A stretch of DNA of 64,000 nucleotides, taken from assembly GCF_018811945.1 (NCBI RefSeq), contig NZ_JACRVU010000004.1, positions 62,001 through 126,000 of the forward strand, given 5' to 3'. A program made the position numbers and the translations under genes. The stretch's first letter is position 1, and each line of letters begins with the position of its first letter. The notes under the pieces are model-generated. The model ran no database searches and was not told the DNA's origin. It saw only the letters and a list, made by a program, of their open reading frames with translations. Of this stretch, positions 42,039 through 51,923 are shown piece after piece. The stretch is from Gluconobacter sp. P1C6_b (lineage in GTDB: Bacteria; Pseudomonadota; Alphaproteobacteria; Acetobacterales; Acetobacteraceae).

Positions 42039-43232
42039 TTACAGCCCGAAATGTCTGGCGACTTCGCCGAAGACGGCAACGGCGCGGTCGATTTCCTCAG
42101 GCGAATGGGCCGCCATGACCGAGCAGCGCAGGAGCGGCCGGTTGTCAGGCGTCGCCGGCGGGAGCGAGAGGTTCACATAGACCCCGTTTTCCAGCAGTGC
42201 GTTCCAGAAACCCACGGCCTGATCCACGGTCTCCAGCGTCACGGCGACGACCGGGGAGACGTGCTCGCCCGTTCTGAGGCCGACCTTCTGGAGCCCTGCA
42301 TGCAGACGGGCAGCGTTTTCCTGAAGCTTTGTCCGCAGTTCCGGGCGGGCCTGCATGTCTTCAAGCGCCGCCATGGTGGCTGCGATGATTTCCGGAGGCA
42401 GGGACGCCGTGAACATGTAGGGACGCGAGCACAGGCGCATCAGGTCCACGCCATCATGGTTCGTGACGCAGTAGCCGCCCACAGTCCCGAGAGACTTGGA
42501 GAAGGTCCCGACCACGAAGTCGATCCCGTCCTCGCAGCCCTGCATTTCGGCAACGCCACGGCCATGCGTACCAAGAACACCGAACGAATGGGCTTCGTCA
42601 GCCATCAGATACGCGCCGTGGCGTGTCTTGATGTCGACGAACTTGTCCAGCGGGGCGACATTGCCCGTCATGGAATAGATGCCCTCGGCCACGATCAGCT
42701 TGGCGCCCGGATGGTCCTTCAGGCGTGCCAGACGCTTTTCCAGATCGACCGGATCGTTGTGGCGAAAGCGGATGACCTGCGCGCCCGACAGCTTGGCGCC
42801 GTCATAGATGCTGGCATGGCTGTCCGCATCGAGCAGCAGGACGTCGTCCTTGTTCACCAGAGCTGAGATCGTGCCCAGATTGGCCTGATATCCGGTCGAG
42901 AACACCATGCAGTGCTTGCGGCGGAAGAACTCGGCGAGCTTTGCCTCCAGCTTGCGGTGCAGACCGAAGGTCCCGTTCGCAATGCGGGAGCCCGTCGTAC
43001 CAACGCCCATCGTCTCGGCCGTTTCCACGGCTGCTTCGATGGCTTTCTTCGACTGGCTGAGACCAAGATAGTTGTTGGTCCCGAAGAGCAGCGTCTCGCG
43101 GCCTTCGATGATCCCGACGCTTGCGGAGATCGGACGCTCGATCACGACCTCGAACGGGTTGCGCGGGGAGGCGGCCGTAAGGCCTTCATAGGCCTCGCGC
43201 AGGCCGTGGTGCTTGGCGAAAATATCCGTCAC
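42039..43232 (-). CDS. spt: Serine palmitoyltransferase
   Basis: This 397-residue PLP enzyme of the alpha-oxoamine synthase family has Lys246 in GTFSKSLGTVGGY, Asp212 and His215 in DEAHSFGV, and His139 stacking on the cofactor. The sequence fits soluble bacterial SPT (Sphingomonas, Caulobacter) better than KBL or HemA. It condenses serine with a long acyl thioester to 3-ketosphinganine, the first step of sphingolipid synthesis. It overlaps the dedicated ACP gene by 4 nt, so an acyl-ACP donor is likely, as in Caulobacter. Confidence 0.9.
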   Translation of the reverse strand: MTDIFAKHHGLREAYEGLTAASPRNPFEVVIERPISASVGIIEGRETLLFGTNNYLGLSQSKKAIEAAVETAETMGVGTTGSRIANGTFGLHRKLEAKLAEFFRRKHCMVFSTGYQANLGTISALVNKDDVLLLDADSHASIYDGAKLSGAQVIRFRHNDPVDLEKRLARLKDHPGAKLIVAEGIYSMTGNVAPLDKFVDIKTRHGAYLMADEAHSFGVLGTHGRGVAEMQGCEDGIDFVVGTFSKSLGTVGGYCVTNHDGVDLMRLCSRPYMFTASLPPEIIAATMAALEDMQARPELRTKLQENAARLHAGLQKVGLRTGEHVSPVVAVTLETVDQAVGFWNALLENGVYVNLSLPPATPDNRPLLRCSVMAAHSPEEIDRAVAVFGEVARHFGL

Positions 43233-43483
43233 GCGTGGGCGACCTTCAGCGTGTGCAGGCAGCCGGCAAGGTCGTTGATGGTGCGGATATCGGCCAGCTT
43301 GTCGAGCGGTACGGAGACGTCGAGCTCGTCTTCGATTTCCATGACGAAGTTCATGACGGCCAGACTGTCAAAGGCCAGGTCTTCGACAATCTTGCTGTTG
43401 CCATCGATGTCCCGGGGAACTTTCGGATTGGCAAGCAGTTTCTCAATGATCATTCCGGAAATACCGGCGACGCTGTCAGTCAT
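43229..43483 (-). CDS. Dedicated acyl carrier protein for sphingolipid synthesis
   Basis: This 84-residue carrier protein has the phosphopantetheine site in LAFDSLAVMNFVMEIED. It differs strongly from the fatty-acid AcpP at 28.1 kb. ATG 43483 has GAGAG upstream; a TTG three codons earlier is possible. It lies between the acyl-AMP ligase and serine palmitoyltransferase genes, matching the acp gene of the Caulobacter sphingolipid cluster. Confidence 0.9.
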   Translation of the reverse strand: MTDSVAGISGMIIEKLLANPKVPRDIDGNSKIVEDLAFDSLAVMNFVMEIEDELDVSVPLDKLADIRTINDLAGCLHTLKVAHA

Positions 43484-43613
43484 GGACTTCAACTCTCGAT
43501 GTCTGTGTACGCTTGGGTCTGTGCAATCTTGGGCAAGCCTTATGCTCCAAACCGGCCCCGTTCGCCACCCCTTTGCCTTTTCAGGCGCTCGGGCAGCCGG
43601 GGCCGGTGGAGTA

Positions 43614-45425
43614 TCACGCGACCGAAGACGTGGTTTCGGGCTGCTGCTCGAACTGACCGGAGAGCAGCATGGTCTTGGCCTTCGCGCGGGTCAGCTTGCC
43701 CGACGAGGTCTGGGGAAGTGTGCGGGGCGGCACAAGAATGACGTCGACATCCACGCCGTGCTGGCGGCGGAACAGACTCGTGACCTCGTCGCGAAGCTGG
43801 TTGCGGCTCTCATCCTCGGTCGCGCGGCACTGGACGAGTGCGACGATCTTCTCGCCTTCGTCGCCATCCACGGAGAAGACGGCAACATCACGCGAACGCA
43901 AGGAAGGGACTTCGCTTTCGGCGGACCATTCCAGATCCTGCGGCCAGATATTGCGGCCGTTGATGATGATCAGGTCCTTGGCGCGGCCGGTGACGACGAT
44001 CTGGCCATTGAGGTGATAGCCAAGATCGCCCGTGTTCAGCCAGCCATCTGCATCGAGGACGGCTTCGGTCTCGTCGGGACGGCGGAAATAGCCGCACATG
44101 AGACTCGGTCCACGGACATAGACGGTGCCGACCTGTCGGTCTGCCAGATCATGTCCTGCAGCGTCGCGGACCTCGATCTGATGATCGGGAAGGGCCTCGC
44201 CACACAGGACGAAGGTCCGCAGCGGATGGGACGGATCATTGGACGGCTCGGCAATACCGTCTTTCTCAAGGCGGCGCAGATCGATTGTGTCGGTCTGGAT
44301 GCCGGTGTCGAGCGGGGCGAAGCTGATGGCAAGCGTCGCCTCGGCCATGCCGTAGCTCGCGACGAAGGACGTGGCCCGAAAACCGTTCGATGCGAAACGC
44401 TCGGCAAAGCCTTCGAGGATATGATGGCGGATCATGTCACCGCCAATGCCGGCAATGCGCCAGCACGACAGGTCCAGATCGGCCTGACCGCTGCGGCGGG
44501 CGCAGAGTTCGTAGCCGAAGGAGGGGCTGTAGGCGATTGTGCCGCGGTTGCGGGAAATCAGGTCCAGCCAGACATGCGGGCGACGCGCGAATTCGCGGGT
44601 GGGCAGCAGATCGACGGAAAGCTGGCAGGTCAGGGGCGTCAGGAAGAAGCCGACCAGCCCCATGTCATGATAGAGCGGCAGCCAGGAGACGCAGCGGTCA
44701 TCGCGTGGGTCTTCGGCCGGGTAGACGTGAAGACCGTCACGGGCGATGGCGCGGGCATTGGCCATGCCGGCCGCCTGCGTGACCGAAACACCCATCGGAA
44801 AGCGTGTGCTGCCCGACGAAAACTGCAGATAGGACAGGGCTGTCGGGGAGATTTCCGGCAGTTCTACGCGGGCTTCGGCGTGACGGTACAGATCGGCCGG
44901 CGAGCCGCCGAAGACCAGATCGAGACCATCCACGATATCCGCCGTCCAGCTTCCGATCACGTCGGGCACCACAACGGCGCGGGCCGCGGCGCTCTGGATC
45001 ATGCCGCGCAGCGTCGTCACATAGCCCTCGCGTCCGCCGAAAGCGACCGGCAGAGGGAGCGGCGCCGGGACCAGACCGGCATACTGGCAGCCGAAGAAGA
45101 TCCGGGCGAAGTCGCCATCGCTTTCCGCCACGATCGCAACGCGATCGCCTGGGACCAGACCAAGACCCAGCAGGCGGCAGGCCATGGAACGGGCCTGCTC
45201 GCGCAGCAGGCGGTATGGCAATGCCTCGAGAAGCTGCCCCCGGCCGGAATAGATGTTGAATCCGCTCTCACCCTGGGCCGCATAATCAAGGGCGGCCGCA
45301 AAGCTGGGGAAATCTCCGTAACGTCTTTCCAGGCCGGAGCGGCTTGGCGTCGGAACGGGATTGGCGGTTGGGTTCTGGTTGGCCTCGGTCAAACCTGGAC
45401 TAGCTCCGTTTGGATTACCTGACAT
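43614..45425 (-). CDS. Fatty acyl-AMP ligase / acyl-ACP synthetase
   Basis: This 603-residue adenylate-forming enzyme has the P-loop QFSSGSTRFPMGV (201-213), YGMAE (358-362) and DGWLNTGDLGY (460-470), and a C-terminal domain with SGKLTRAKAK. The sequence is FAAL-like: it activates a fatty acid as acyl-AMP and passes it to a carrier protein, here presumably the ACP downstream. It corresponds to the acyl-ACP synthetase of bacterial sphingolipid clusters. The first 30 residues are low-complexity. It overlaps the upstream transferase gene by 1 nt. Confidence 0.9.
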   Translation of the reverse strand: MSGNPNGASPGLTEANQNPTANPVPTPSRSGLERRYGDFPSFAAALDYAAQGESGFNIYSGRGQLLEALPYRLLREQARSMACRLLGLGLVPGDRVAIVAESDGDFARIFFGCQYAGLVPAPLPLPVAFGGREGYVTTLRGMIQSAAARAVVVPDVIGSWTADIVDGLDLVFGGSPADLYRHAEARVELPEISPTALSYLQFSSGSTRFPMGVSVTQAAGMANARAIARDGLHVYPAEDPRDDRCVSWLPLYHDMGLVGFFLTPLTCQLSVDLLPTREFARRPHVWLDLISRNRGTIAYSPSFGYELCARRSGQADLDLSCWRIAGIGGDMIRHHILEGFAERFASNGFRATSFVASYGMAEATLAISFAPLDTGIQTDTIDLRRLEKDGIAEPSNDPSHPLRTFVLCGEALPDHQIEVRDAAGHDLADRQVGTVYVRGPSLMCGYFRRPDETEAVLDADGWLNTGDLGYHLNGQIVVTGRAKDLIIINGRNIWPQDLEWSAESEVPSLRSRDVAVFSVDGDEGEKIVALVQCRATEDESRNQLRDEVTSLFRRQHGVDVDVILVPPRTLPQTSSGKLTRAKAKTMLLSGQFEQQPETTSSVA

Positions 45426-46555
45426 CAGGCAGCCCTTTTCAGAAAATCGACAATTGCATCCGCGGCAGCGGGGGCAGTGGGCTCATCGCCCAGTGTTTCG
45501 AATGTCTCTAATACATATTGGCGCTGCGCCTCAAGAAAACGAGGATGCGTTTCGAAAGCATTCTCTATCTTGGAGCCCAGATCCGATACATTTTCCGTCA
45601 CTGGCCCCAGCGTCCAGAACTGGTAGTCCGGATTTCCATGCCATTTGACATGGTGGGCGTTGAGAAAGAGACAAGGGCGCGGGCGGATCATGAACTCGGC
45701 CACCTGGCTGCTGACATCACCCAGATAGAGGTCTGCCCCCATCGTGTAGGTCATGTCGATGCTCCGGTGGCTGCCCGGGTCGATCAGCATGTGCGGCAGA
45801 TGTCCATACTGGCGCCTCAGGGCTTCCCCCTCTTCGCGGTGATTGTCGAAGAGACGGAAATGTGGTGCGAAAACAAGGTTGTAGCGATCCTGCGTGGCAA
45901 AGAACTGCAGGACCTGATGTCCCATTTCCGGCCATGAGGACAGGCGGCGCAGGAAATGCGGATTATACAGGATCGTCGGCCGGTTGTTGTTGAAGAGTTT
46001 CGGCCGTTTCGCATCCATGCGCCGCACGAGATCAAACTTGGCGTAGGTGCCGCGATGGTAGGCGCCGGGGCGGATGATGCCCTTTTCCAGCATGCGCTGT
46101 TCCACCTTGCGTCCGGGAACCAGCAGGAAATCGAACTTTCCGAGATGCCGGGCAAAACCGATCGCCCGGTCACCGGCGCCATGGCCCGTCCAGATCATCT
46201 TCGGCCGCCCTACGCCCATGCGGCGGAGCTGCAGGGACGTTGCTTCCGGCACGATGATCGCATCGAAGGTCCGGAAATAATGCCGGGAGGCGAAAAGCCC
46301 GATCAGGCGGTCCACCACCCGAAGCCCGTGCAGTTCGATCCGGCGACGGAGCTTGGGAGAGATCGGGAGGAGGTCGAACTGCACCCGGGCTTCCGGATAG
46401 AGCGTGGCCAGCGAGCGTGCCAGTTCCAGATGGCTCACGGTCAGGCACGAGACATGGACCGCAACGTCCGGATGACGCGCGGAGACTTCCAGCGCGATCG
46501 GCAGGGCGTGCAGGGTCTGGTGACGCTGGCCGATGAGGGGAAAAGCCACCTTCAT
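45425..46555 (-). CDS. GT-B-like transferase (CDP-glycerol glycerophosphotransferase-like), unassigned
   Basis: This 376-residue protein has two Rossmann-like halves. The second, with TILYNPHFLRRLSSWPEMG, LVFAPHFRLFD, DMTYTMGADLYLGDVSSQVAEFMIRPRPCLFLN, resembles the donor-binding half of TagF/CDP-glycerol transferases (their DYSSV and ADLLITD motifs). I do not recognise the exact family. It could add a head group to a lipid. ATG 46555 overlaps the flippase stop by 4 nt; the open frame upstream to 46708 lies inside the flippase gene. Confidence 0.62.
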   Translation of the reverse strand: MKVAFPLIGQRHQTLHALPIALEVSARHPDVAVHVSCLTVSHLELARSLATLYPEARVQFDLLPISPKLRRRIELHGLRVVDRLIGLFASRHYFRTFDAIIVPEATSLQLRRMGVGRPKMIWTGHGAGDRAIGFARHLGKFDFLLVPGRKVEQRMLEKGIIRPGAYHRGTYAKFDLVRRMDAKRPKLFNNNRPTILYNPHFLRRLSSWPEMGHQVLQFFATQDRYNLVFAPHFRLFDNHREEGEALRRQYGHLPHMLIDPGSHRSIDMTYTMGADLYLGDVSSQVAEFMIRPRPCLFLNAHHVKWHGNPDYQFWTLGPVTENVSDLGSKIENAFETHPRFLEAQRQYVLETFETLGDEPTAPAAADAIVDFLKRAA

Positions 46556-47919
46556 GCCGCAAGCCCCTGCGGACTGCGGGCCGTGCGGATCACGAAGACA
46601 AGCTGGATCGTGATCAGAAGGGTGACGCCACATAATGTCGCCGGCCCGACGCCGCTCAGACCGTAATGGCGAACCATCATCACCAGGGCCGGGAGGAAGA
46701 AGGTACATTCCAGAATACGGGCTCCGATCGCGGCGCCGGAGCGGTTGGTCGTGAACAGGAGCGGCTCCAGCGGCAGGCCCCAGACGGTGACCACCTCAGC
46801 GGCCAGCAGCCACAGCGTGACGGGAAGGGCTTCTGTTGCGCCCTTGTGGCCGATATAGAGCTGAAGGAGCGGGCGTCCGGCAAACAGTGTCAGCAGAAGC
46901 AGGGCCGTTCCGATTCCGCCAGCCATCAGGGCAATCTGGCCTGTCAGGCGATAGAGCCGGTTCATGGCCCTGTCGCGCCACAGCCGGGCCATTTCGGGAT
47001 AGACGGTTGTCTGGATCAGGGTTGCGGGCTTGGCGATCCCTGCCGCGATCTGGCTTGCGATCCGGTAATAGCCGGCGCTCGTCGGGCCGACAAAGGCGCC
47101 GACCACGAGGGTGCCGATATGCCCGAAAGCGAGGGCGAGCGTGGAATTGAGGTTCGTATTGAGCGCGAAACGCCAGATCCCCGGATAGGTGCGGAAAAAC
47201 TGTCCGTTCAGGATCTCGGGAAGGATAGCGCGCATTTCATGGAAGAGGCCGCGGATCAGGTCCCGGCGATACATCTCGCGGGCCGCCATGAAAAAGATCG
47301 TGCCCCAGGCTGCCACTTCCGCTGCGATCCAGACACTGGCAAGTGCCGTCACGGACGCCCAGCCCAGAGCCATCGAGGCCGTACCGATCACGCGGACGAT
47401 GGTGGCCACGGTGCCCTGTACGGCCAGCAGGTCGTATCGGTCGAAAACCCTCAGCAGGCCCGTTGCGGTGGCAGATGCCATGAAAAGGATGGAGATGCAG
47501 TAGACGACGCCGATGACGTGGATCTCAGGCGGCCAGCCCAGAAGATTCATGGCCAGAAGGCTGATGAGGACGCCCCCGCCAAAACCCAGCAGACCGCCGA
47601 CGCTGTCCAGCAGCAGACTGAAGGAGACGATTTTCTGGAAACCGCGACGATCACCCTGCGTTAGGGGGCGCAGACCATAATGCAGAACGGTCTGCCAAGA
47701 CTGGAAATCCACGATGTCGCCCATCGTCCGCGCGAAGGCATACATCATCGCGACGAGTCCGAAGCTGTAGCTCCCCAGCAGATGGGTCGCCATCCAGATA
47801 TGGATGAGGCTCAGCGGAGCGTTGACTGCGCGCCCTCCCAGAAGGACGCCCAGATTGCTTATGACGCGCTGGACACCGCCGGGTCTTGCAGCCTGAGAAG
47901 ACGATGAGTCGTCTGACAT
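46552..47919 (-). CDS. Wzx/MATE-type lipid-linked oligosaccharide flippase
   Basis: This 455-residue protein has 12-14 hydrophobic helices and the polysaccharide-flippase layout (GGRAVNAPLSLIHIWMATHLLGSYSFGLVAMMYA near the start, paired helices to the end). It should move a lipid-linked substrate across the inner membrane. First in the operon with the transferase, acyl-AMP ligase, ACP and serine palmitoyltransferase genes, it may flip a sphingolipid intermediate rather than an undecaprenyl-linked glycan. ATG 47919; a TTG one codon earlier is possible. Confidence 0.85.
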   Translation of the reverse strand: MSDDSSSSQAARPGGVQRVISNLGVLLGGRAVNAPLSLIHIWMATHLLGSYSFGLVAMMYAFARTMGDIVDFQSWQTVLHYGLRPLTQGDRRGFQKIVSFSLLLDSVGGLLGFGGGVLISLLAMNLLGWPPEIHVIGVVYCISILFMASATATGLLRVFDRYDLLAVQGTVATIVRVIGTASMALGWASVTALASVWIAAEVAAWGTIFFMAAREMYRRDLIRGLFHEMRAILPEILNGQFFRTYPGIWRFALNTNLNSTLALAFGHIGTLVVGAFVGPTSAGYYRIASQIAAGIAKPATLIQTTVYPEMARLWRDRAMNRLYRLTGQIALMAGGIGTALLLLTLFAGRPLLQLYIGHKGATEALPVTLWLLAAEVVTVWGLPLEPLLFTTNRSGAAIGARILECTFFLPALVMMVRHYGLSGVGPATLCGVTLLITIQLVFVIRTARSPQGLAA

Positions 47920-48067
47920 CAATTTATGGAAACTTTCGTGACAGTCTTGCCGTTAACTCAGTTGGGCACCAGAAATAGGCGTTTCCCCGGAAATCTGAAC
48001 TCACTTTTTGTGACCGAAGATTGCATTCGCATGCAGCGCATGGCGTCTTGTTGCGCAGAATTCCCGA

Positions 48068-48090
48068 TGTGAAAAGTCCGGTGTGAAAAG
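48068..48090. repeat. Direct repeat TGTGAAAAG in the alr upstream region
   Basis: TGTGAAAAG occurs at 48068-48076 and 48082-48090, 14 bp start to start, about 70-90 nt before alr and in the divergent promoter region shared with the flippase operon. It may be a regulator site. Confidence 0.3.
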
Positions 48091-48158
48091 AGGGGCATGA
48101 CATTGCTTCGTGGGACTGGAGTGCCATAAGAAAGCATTGCAGTCTTTTGGGCAGCCTC

Positions 48159-49262
48159 ATGCAAACAGTTTTCCAGGATGCAGCATCGGCACGGGCCGGA
48201 GCCTGGCTGGGTGTCAGCCTGCGGGCCATCGCAGAAAATTACGATTTCGTTGCCGCTCTTGGCGTCGGCGCGGAATGTGCGGCCGTCGTCAAGGCCGATG
48301 CCTATGGGCTGGGCGCGGATCGTGTGGCGCCCGTTCTGGCCGCACGCGGGGCGGGAACATTCTTCGTGGCGCATCTCGACGAGGGGATCGCCTTGCGGGC
48401 CACGCTTCCTGAAGTCCGCATTTTCGTGCTGCACGGTTTCATGCCGGGCTGTGAGGACAGCATGCAGGCCCATGGCCTGAGTCCCGTTCTCAACGATCTC
48501 GAACAGGTTCACAGCTGGCAGCGGCTTTGCAGCGAAAAGGGCTGTGCCTTTCCTGCGGCACTCCAGTTCGATACCGGGATGTCCCGGTTTGGTCTGAGTG
48601 ATCAGGACCTTCAGGACCGTTCGGTTTTCGAAGGGCTGAACCTGCAACTGGTGATGAGCCATCTGGCCTGCGCGGATACGCCGGACAATCCTGCCAACGC
48701 GATGCAACGGAAGCGCTTTGTGGAAATGGCCGCTGGCTTTCCGGGCGTGCCGCGGTCTCTGGCGGCGTCTTCGGGGATTTTTCTTGGCCCGGACTATCAT
48801 TTCGAGCTGATCCGTCCTGGGGCTGCCCTGTATGGGATCGCGCCTTTCGAAGGGAACCGTGTCCTGAAGCCGGTTGTCTCGCTCGATGCGCGGATCGTGC
48901 AGATCCGGACGGTGCAGGCCGGAAACCGTGTGGGATACGGGCTGGGCTGGACAGCCACGAAACCCACACGGATCGCTACCCTGGGGCTTGGTTATGCGGA
49001 CGGCTTCTTCCGCGCTCAGGCCGGGCACGGGGCTGTCTGGTACGGCCAGACCCGGCTTCCGGTCATTGGGCGCGTTTCTATGGACAGCATTTCCGTGGAT
49101 CTGAGCGATGCTCCTGCCGGTCTGAAAGCGGGGGACGTGCTGTCGGTGCTGGGGCCGGCGCAGGATGTGGATGCGCTGGCGCGTTCGGCAGGGACAATCG
49201 GTTATGAGGTCCTGACGGCGCTGGGAAGCCGTTTCCACCGCGTCTATGTGTCGGATGACTGA
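48159..49262 (+). CDS. alr: Alanine racemase
   Basis: This 367-residue PLP enzyme makes D-alanine for peptidoglycan. Lys45 in AVVKADAYGLG binds PLP and Tyr260 in NRVGYGLGW is the second catalytic base. SMDSISVDLS and the C-terminus are typical. I use ATG 48159; a TTG at 48147 is in frame. It is convergent with the TonB-dependent receptor gene, 6 nt apart. Confidence 0.95.
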   Translation: MQTVFQDAASARAGAWLGVSLRAIAENYDFVAALGVGAECAAVVKADAYGLGADRVAPVLAARGAGTFFVAHLDEGIALRATLPEVRIFVLHGFMPGCEDSMQAHGLSPVLNDLEQVHSWQRLCSEKGCAFPAALQFDTGMSRFGLSDQDLQDRSVFEGLNLQLVMSHLACADTPDNPANAMQRKRFVEMAAGFPGVPRSLAASSGIFLGPDYHFELIRPGAALYGIAPFEGNRVLKPVVSLDARIVQIRTVQAGNRVGYGLGWTATKPTRIATLGLGYADGFFRAQAGHGAVWYGQTRLPVIGRVSMDSISVDLSDAPAGLKAGDVLSVLGPAQDVDALARSAGTIGYEVLTALGSRFHRVYVSDD

Positions 49263-49268
49263 GCCCGG

Positions 49269-51923
49269 TCAGACCGATTTGCGGATGGAAAACGAGATGG
49301 TCCGTCCGAGCGGGTCGAGAAAGGCTGGTTCATAGCCGGCGGGTGTGATGCCCGAGCCGTTGCGGGCGCGGATGCGGCTGTTGAACAGGTTGCTGACCGA
49401 GACCATGATCCGGAAATTCTTGGCCCAGTTCCGGTTCTGCCAGCGGGGGATTTCTCCCAGATCGGCGAAGGCCGTCATATCCACGGTCGCCAGATCGCTG
49501 AAGAACAGGCTGTTGGCGTGGGTGCTGGCGAGGGTGGAGGTTGCCGACTGCCATTTGGTAACCAGACGGAAGCCCAGACCGTTCTTGAACACGCCCCCCT
49601 GAAGCTCGACTTCATGGCGTGGCTGACCTCCGGTGCCGCCGATCGTCCCGCCATTGAGCAGGTCGATTGGCGCCAGGCCCGACCGGAGCTGTACCGTGTC
49701 CTTGAGGCGCCAGACCTGCGTCAGAACGATGTAATAGCGGCCGCCAGCGCCATGTTTGCCGCCTTTTCCTTCGGGTTTCTTCCCGAGTGGTCTGGAAAAC
49801 GAGAAGGTCGCATTCCATTCATTGCGCTTTTCCATAAGCGCATTGACCGGACGGATATCGACGACATCCAGGATCCCGTCCGAATTGCGCTGGTAACGGT
49901 CCGGGAAGGCTTCCTCAATGGCGGCCGTTGCAGTCGGCAGGCTTATGACCGGGTTGTGGTTGCGGTCCCGGACATAATTTACGTGCAGCCGGGCTCCTTC
50001 CAGAAAGGTCGGGGAAAGGATCGTGCCGATGCTGATCTCGTGCCGGTCCGCCGCGCGCAGGTTCCGGTTGCCCCCCGAGATGGTCGTCACCTGTACGGAG
50101 CGCCCCGTGACATAATCATACGTCGTGACGTTGGGGGTCTCGATCTGCGGGGCGACCAGACTGGTGGCGCTGGGCGCTTCTGTCCGGTCCGTCACGGAGA
50201 AGGGGAACTGGACCCAGGGGACGGGCTCCCACGTCACGCCTCCGCCAATCGTCCCGAGTGTTCCGAAATGGGATACCTGACTGACGGCACCGTTGACGTT
50301 CGCATCCAGCTTTCCCAGGAATGACAGGACATGCTTTTTCGCACTGGCAATGGGAATGTCGCCGTTGATCTGAAGGGTGCCGACATCACGGCTGATATGG
50401 GTGCGCTGCAGCTTGCCCTGGCTGATGGAGGTCGCGTTCTGTTCGGTCAGGGTGCCGGTGGGTGCAATACTGGTCGAGACATCTCCGGCGGGGAGGGAGA
50501 AAAGTGAGCCGGAGACCAGGCCGCTGATCTTGCCGGTCGTGCCGGTGGTATGGCCCTGATTGACCAGCCGGCTGTTCAGCCAGTTGCGGTCCACTTCCGA
50601 GAACGGGTCGAAGCCGACCAGCCCCTCCGTCAGCGCCGTCTGGGCCGCGCTCAGATCAAGGCCGGTCTGGCTGTTGGTCACGGTGGTGGAGCGGTCGAAA
50701 CTCCCGGTGCTGTTCCACTTCCAGTTCCCCACGTCGCCATTGAAATTCAGCCCGGCATGAACGGAATCCGTATGGGACCTCTGCTGAAGCGCAGAGACGT
50801 TGGTGTAGTCCCGGTACAGAAGCGTGTCCTGCGAGAACGGCGAGTAAAGGCTGCCGGACGGGAGGGTCAGGATGCCACGCGCCGGTCCCTGAAGGCTTTC
50901 GGAATTGCTGTGGGTGTAGCTGGCGTTGAAGGAGGCCGAGACGCTCTTGAAGATCTGGTCCGCATAGACACCGTTCAGGTTCAGTTCATGCGTTCTGGGC
51001 TGAAGGCTGTAATCCGAGGCGTCTGAACTGGCATGTGGTGCATTGGCATATGTCGTGAAATCCTGAAGGGTCGGGATCTGACCCGATGCGAGCGATGGCA
51101 CACCCGCGGATGTCACGCTCTGCCCGACGAGCGCATCAAGCGCCGGATCGAGACTGCCGCCATCCGTGGATGTGACGTTGCCGGCATTGGAATAGAGGCT
51201 GCTGGCGGAAGGGGGCGTGACGCCGCGGTCGCTGTCCAGAAGACGCGCCTGTGCTTCATAGCGCGCGCTCAGATTGATCCGCCGGTCTCCGGAGAGCTTT
51301 GTGAAGCTGGCGCCCAGAACGCCATCATCGCCGCCGCCATCCGTGGATGTGCTGCCATAGGCCCGCATCCGCACGGCCCGGAAATTCTTCACGGTGATGA
51401 TGTTCACCACGCGCTCGTCGGCCGGATAGCCGTAGCGCAGGGCCTCTTCCTCGGTGAAGATTTCGACCCGCGCGATGGCTTCGAAGGGAAGGTCATTGAC
51501 TTCCTGCATCCCCGAAATGCGCTTGCCGTTCAGCAGGACGACCGGCGTGTTGCCGGTCGCGCCGCGCCCTGAACGGGTTTCCGGCGCAATGGCCGTCAGC
51601 AGATCCGCTGCGGTATCGACGCCATAAGAGCGGATTTCATCGGCCTGGATCTGCATGATCGGCTTGGCATCCCCCAGCACGGCGCTGGCGGGTTTATGGG
51701 CTTTGACCTCGATTTGCTCGCCGCCATTGATGGACGTCGTGGACGTGGTCACGGTTGCCGCGCTGTTCTGGGTGGTGGACGGCGTGGCGAGGGTGTTCGC
51801 AGCGGTCTGCGCGAGCGCGGAAGGGGCGGAGAGGAGGCTGCCGAGGCCCCAGACAAGACCGAGAGCCGGACGCAGCCCCGGCCGTGCCGGTGCCGCTGGG
51901 GTTTTCAGGTCATGATCTGGCAT
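49269..51923 (-). CDS. TonB-dependent outer membrane receptor
   Basis: This 884-residue protein has a signal peptide ending near ALAQ (39), a low-complexity Thr/Ser stretch, a plug domain (about 70-190: EIRSYGVDTAADLLTAIAPETRSGRGATGNTPVVLLNGKRISGM) and a beta-barrel closing in ...RTISFSIRKSV. The plug lacks a clear siderophore-type TonB box at the exact N-terminus. The substrate cannot be told. It belongs to the large receptor group of alphaproteobacteria sharing the ALRYGYPADERVVNIITVK segment. Confidence 0.87.
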   Translation of the reverse strand: MPDHDLKTPAAPARPGLRPALGLVWGLGSLLSAPSALAQTAANTLATPSTTQNSAATVTTSTTSINGGEQIEVKAHKPASAVLGDAKPIMQIQADEIRSYGVDTAADLLTAIAPETRSGRGATGNTPVVLLNGKRISGMQEVNDLPFEAIARVEIFTEEEALRYGYPADERVVNIITVKNFRAVRMRAYGSTSTDGGGDDGVLGASFTKLSGDRRINLSARYEAQARLLDSDRGVTPPSASSLYSNAGNVTSTDGGSLDPALDALVGQSVTSAGVPSLASGQIPTLQDFTTYANAPHASSDASDYSLQPRTHELNLNGVYADQIFKSVSASFNASYTHSNSESLQGPARGILTLPSGSLYSPFSQDTLLYRDYTNVSALQQRSHTDSVHAGLNFNGDVGNWKWNSTGSFDRSTTVTNSQTGLDLSAAQTALTEGLVGFDPFSEVDRNWLNSRLVNQGHTTGTTGKISGLVSGSLFSLPAGDVSTSIAPTGTLTEQNATSISQGKLQRTHISRDVGTLQINGDIPIASAKKHVLSFLGKLDANVNGAVSQVSHFGTLGTIGGGVTWEPVPWVQFPFSVTDRTEAPSATSLVAPQIETPNVTTYDYVTGRSVQVTTISGGNRNLRAADRHEISIGTILSPTFLEGARLHVNYVRDRNHNPVISLPTATAAIEEAFPDRYQRNSDGILDVVDIRPVNALMEKRNEWNATFSFSRPLGKKPEGKGGKHGAGGRYYIVLTQVWRLKDTVQLRSGLAPIDLLNGGTIGGTGGQPRHEVELQGGVFKNGLGFRLVTKWQSATSTLASTHANSLFFSDLATVDMTAFADLGEIPRWQNRNWAKNFRIMVSVSNLFNSRIRARNGSGITPAGYEPAFLDPLGRTISFSIRKSV

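Noticed and set aside
42912-45422. 2.5 kb plus-strand open frame (836 codons) antisense to serine palmitoyltransferase, ACP and the acyl-AMP ligase
   Set aside because: It has no domain or signal, low-complexity composition typical of GC-rich antisense frames, and it spans several well-defined genes on the other strand.
46556-46708. N-terminal extension of the GT-B-like transferase
   Set aside because: It lies wholly inside the flippase gene; ATG 46555 with a 4-nt overlap fits the operon pattern.
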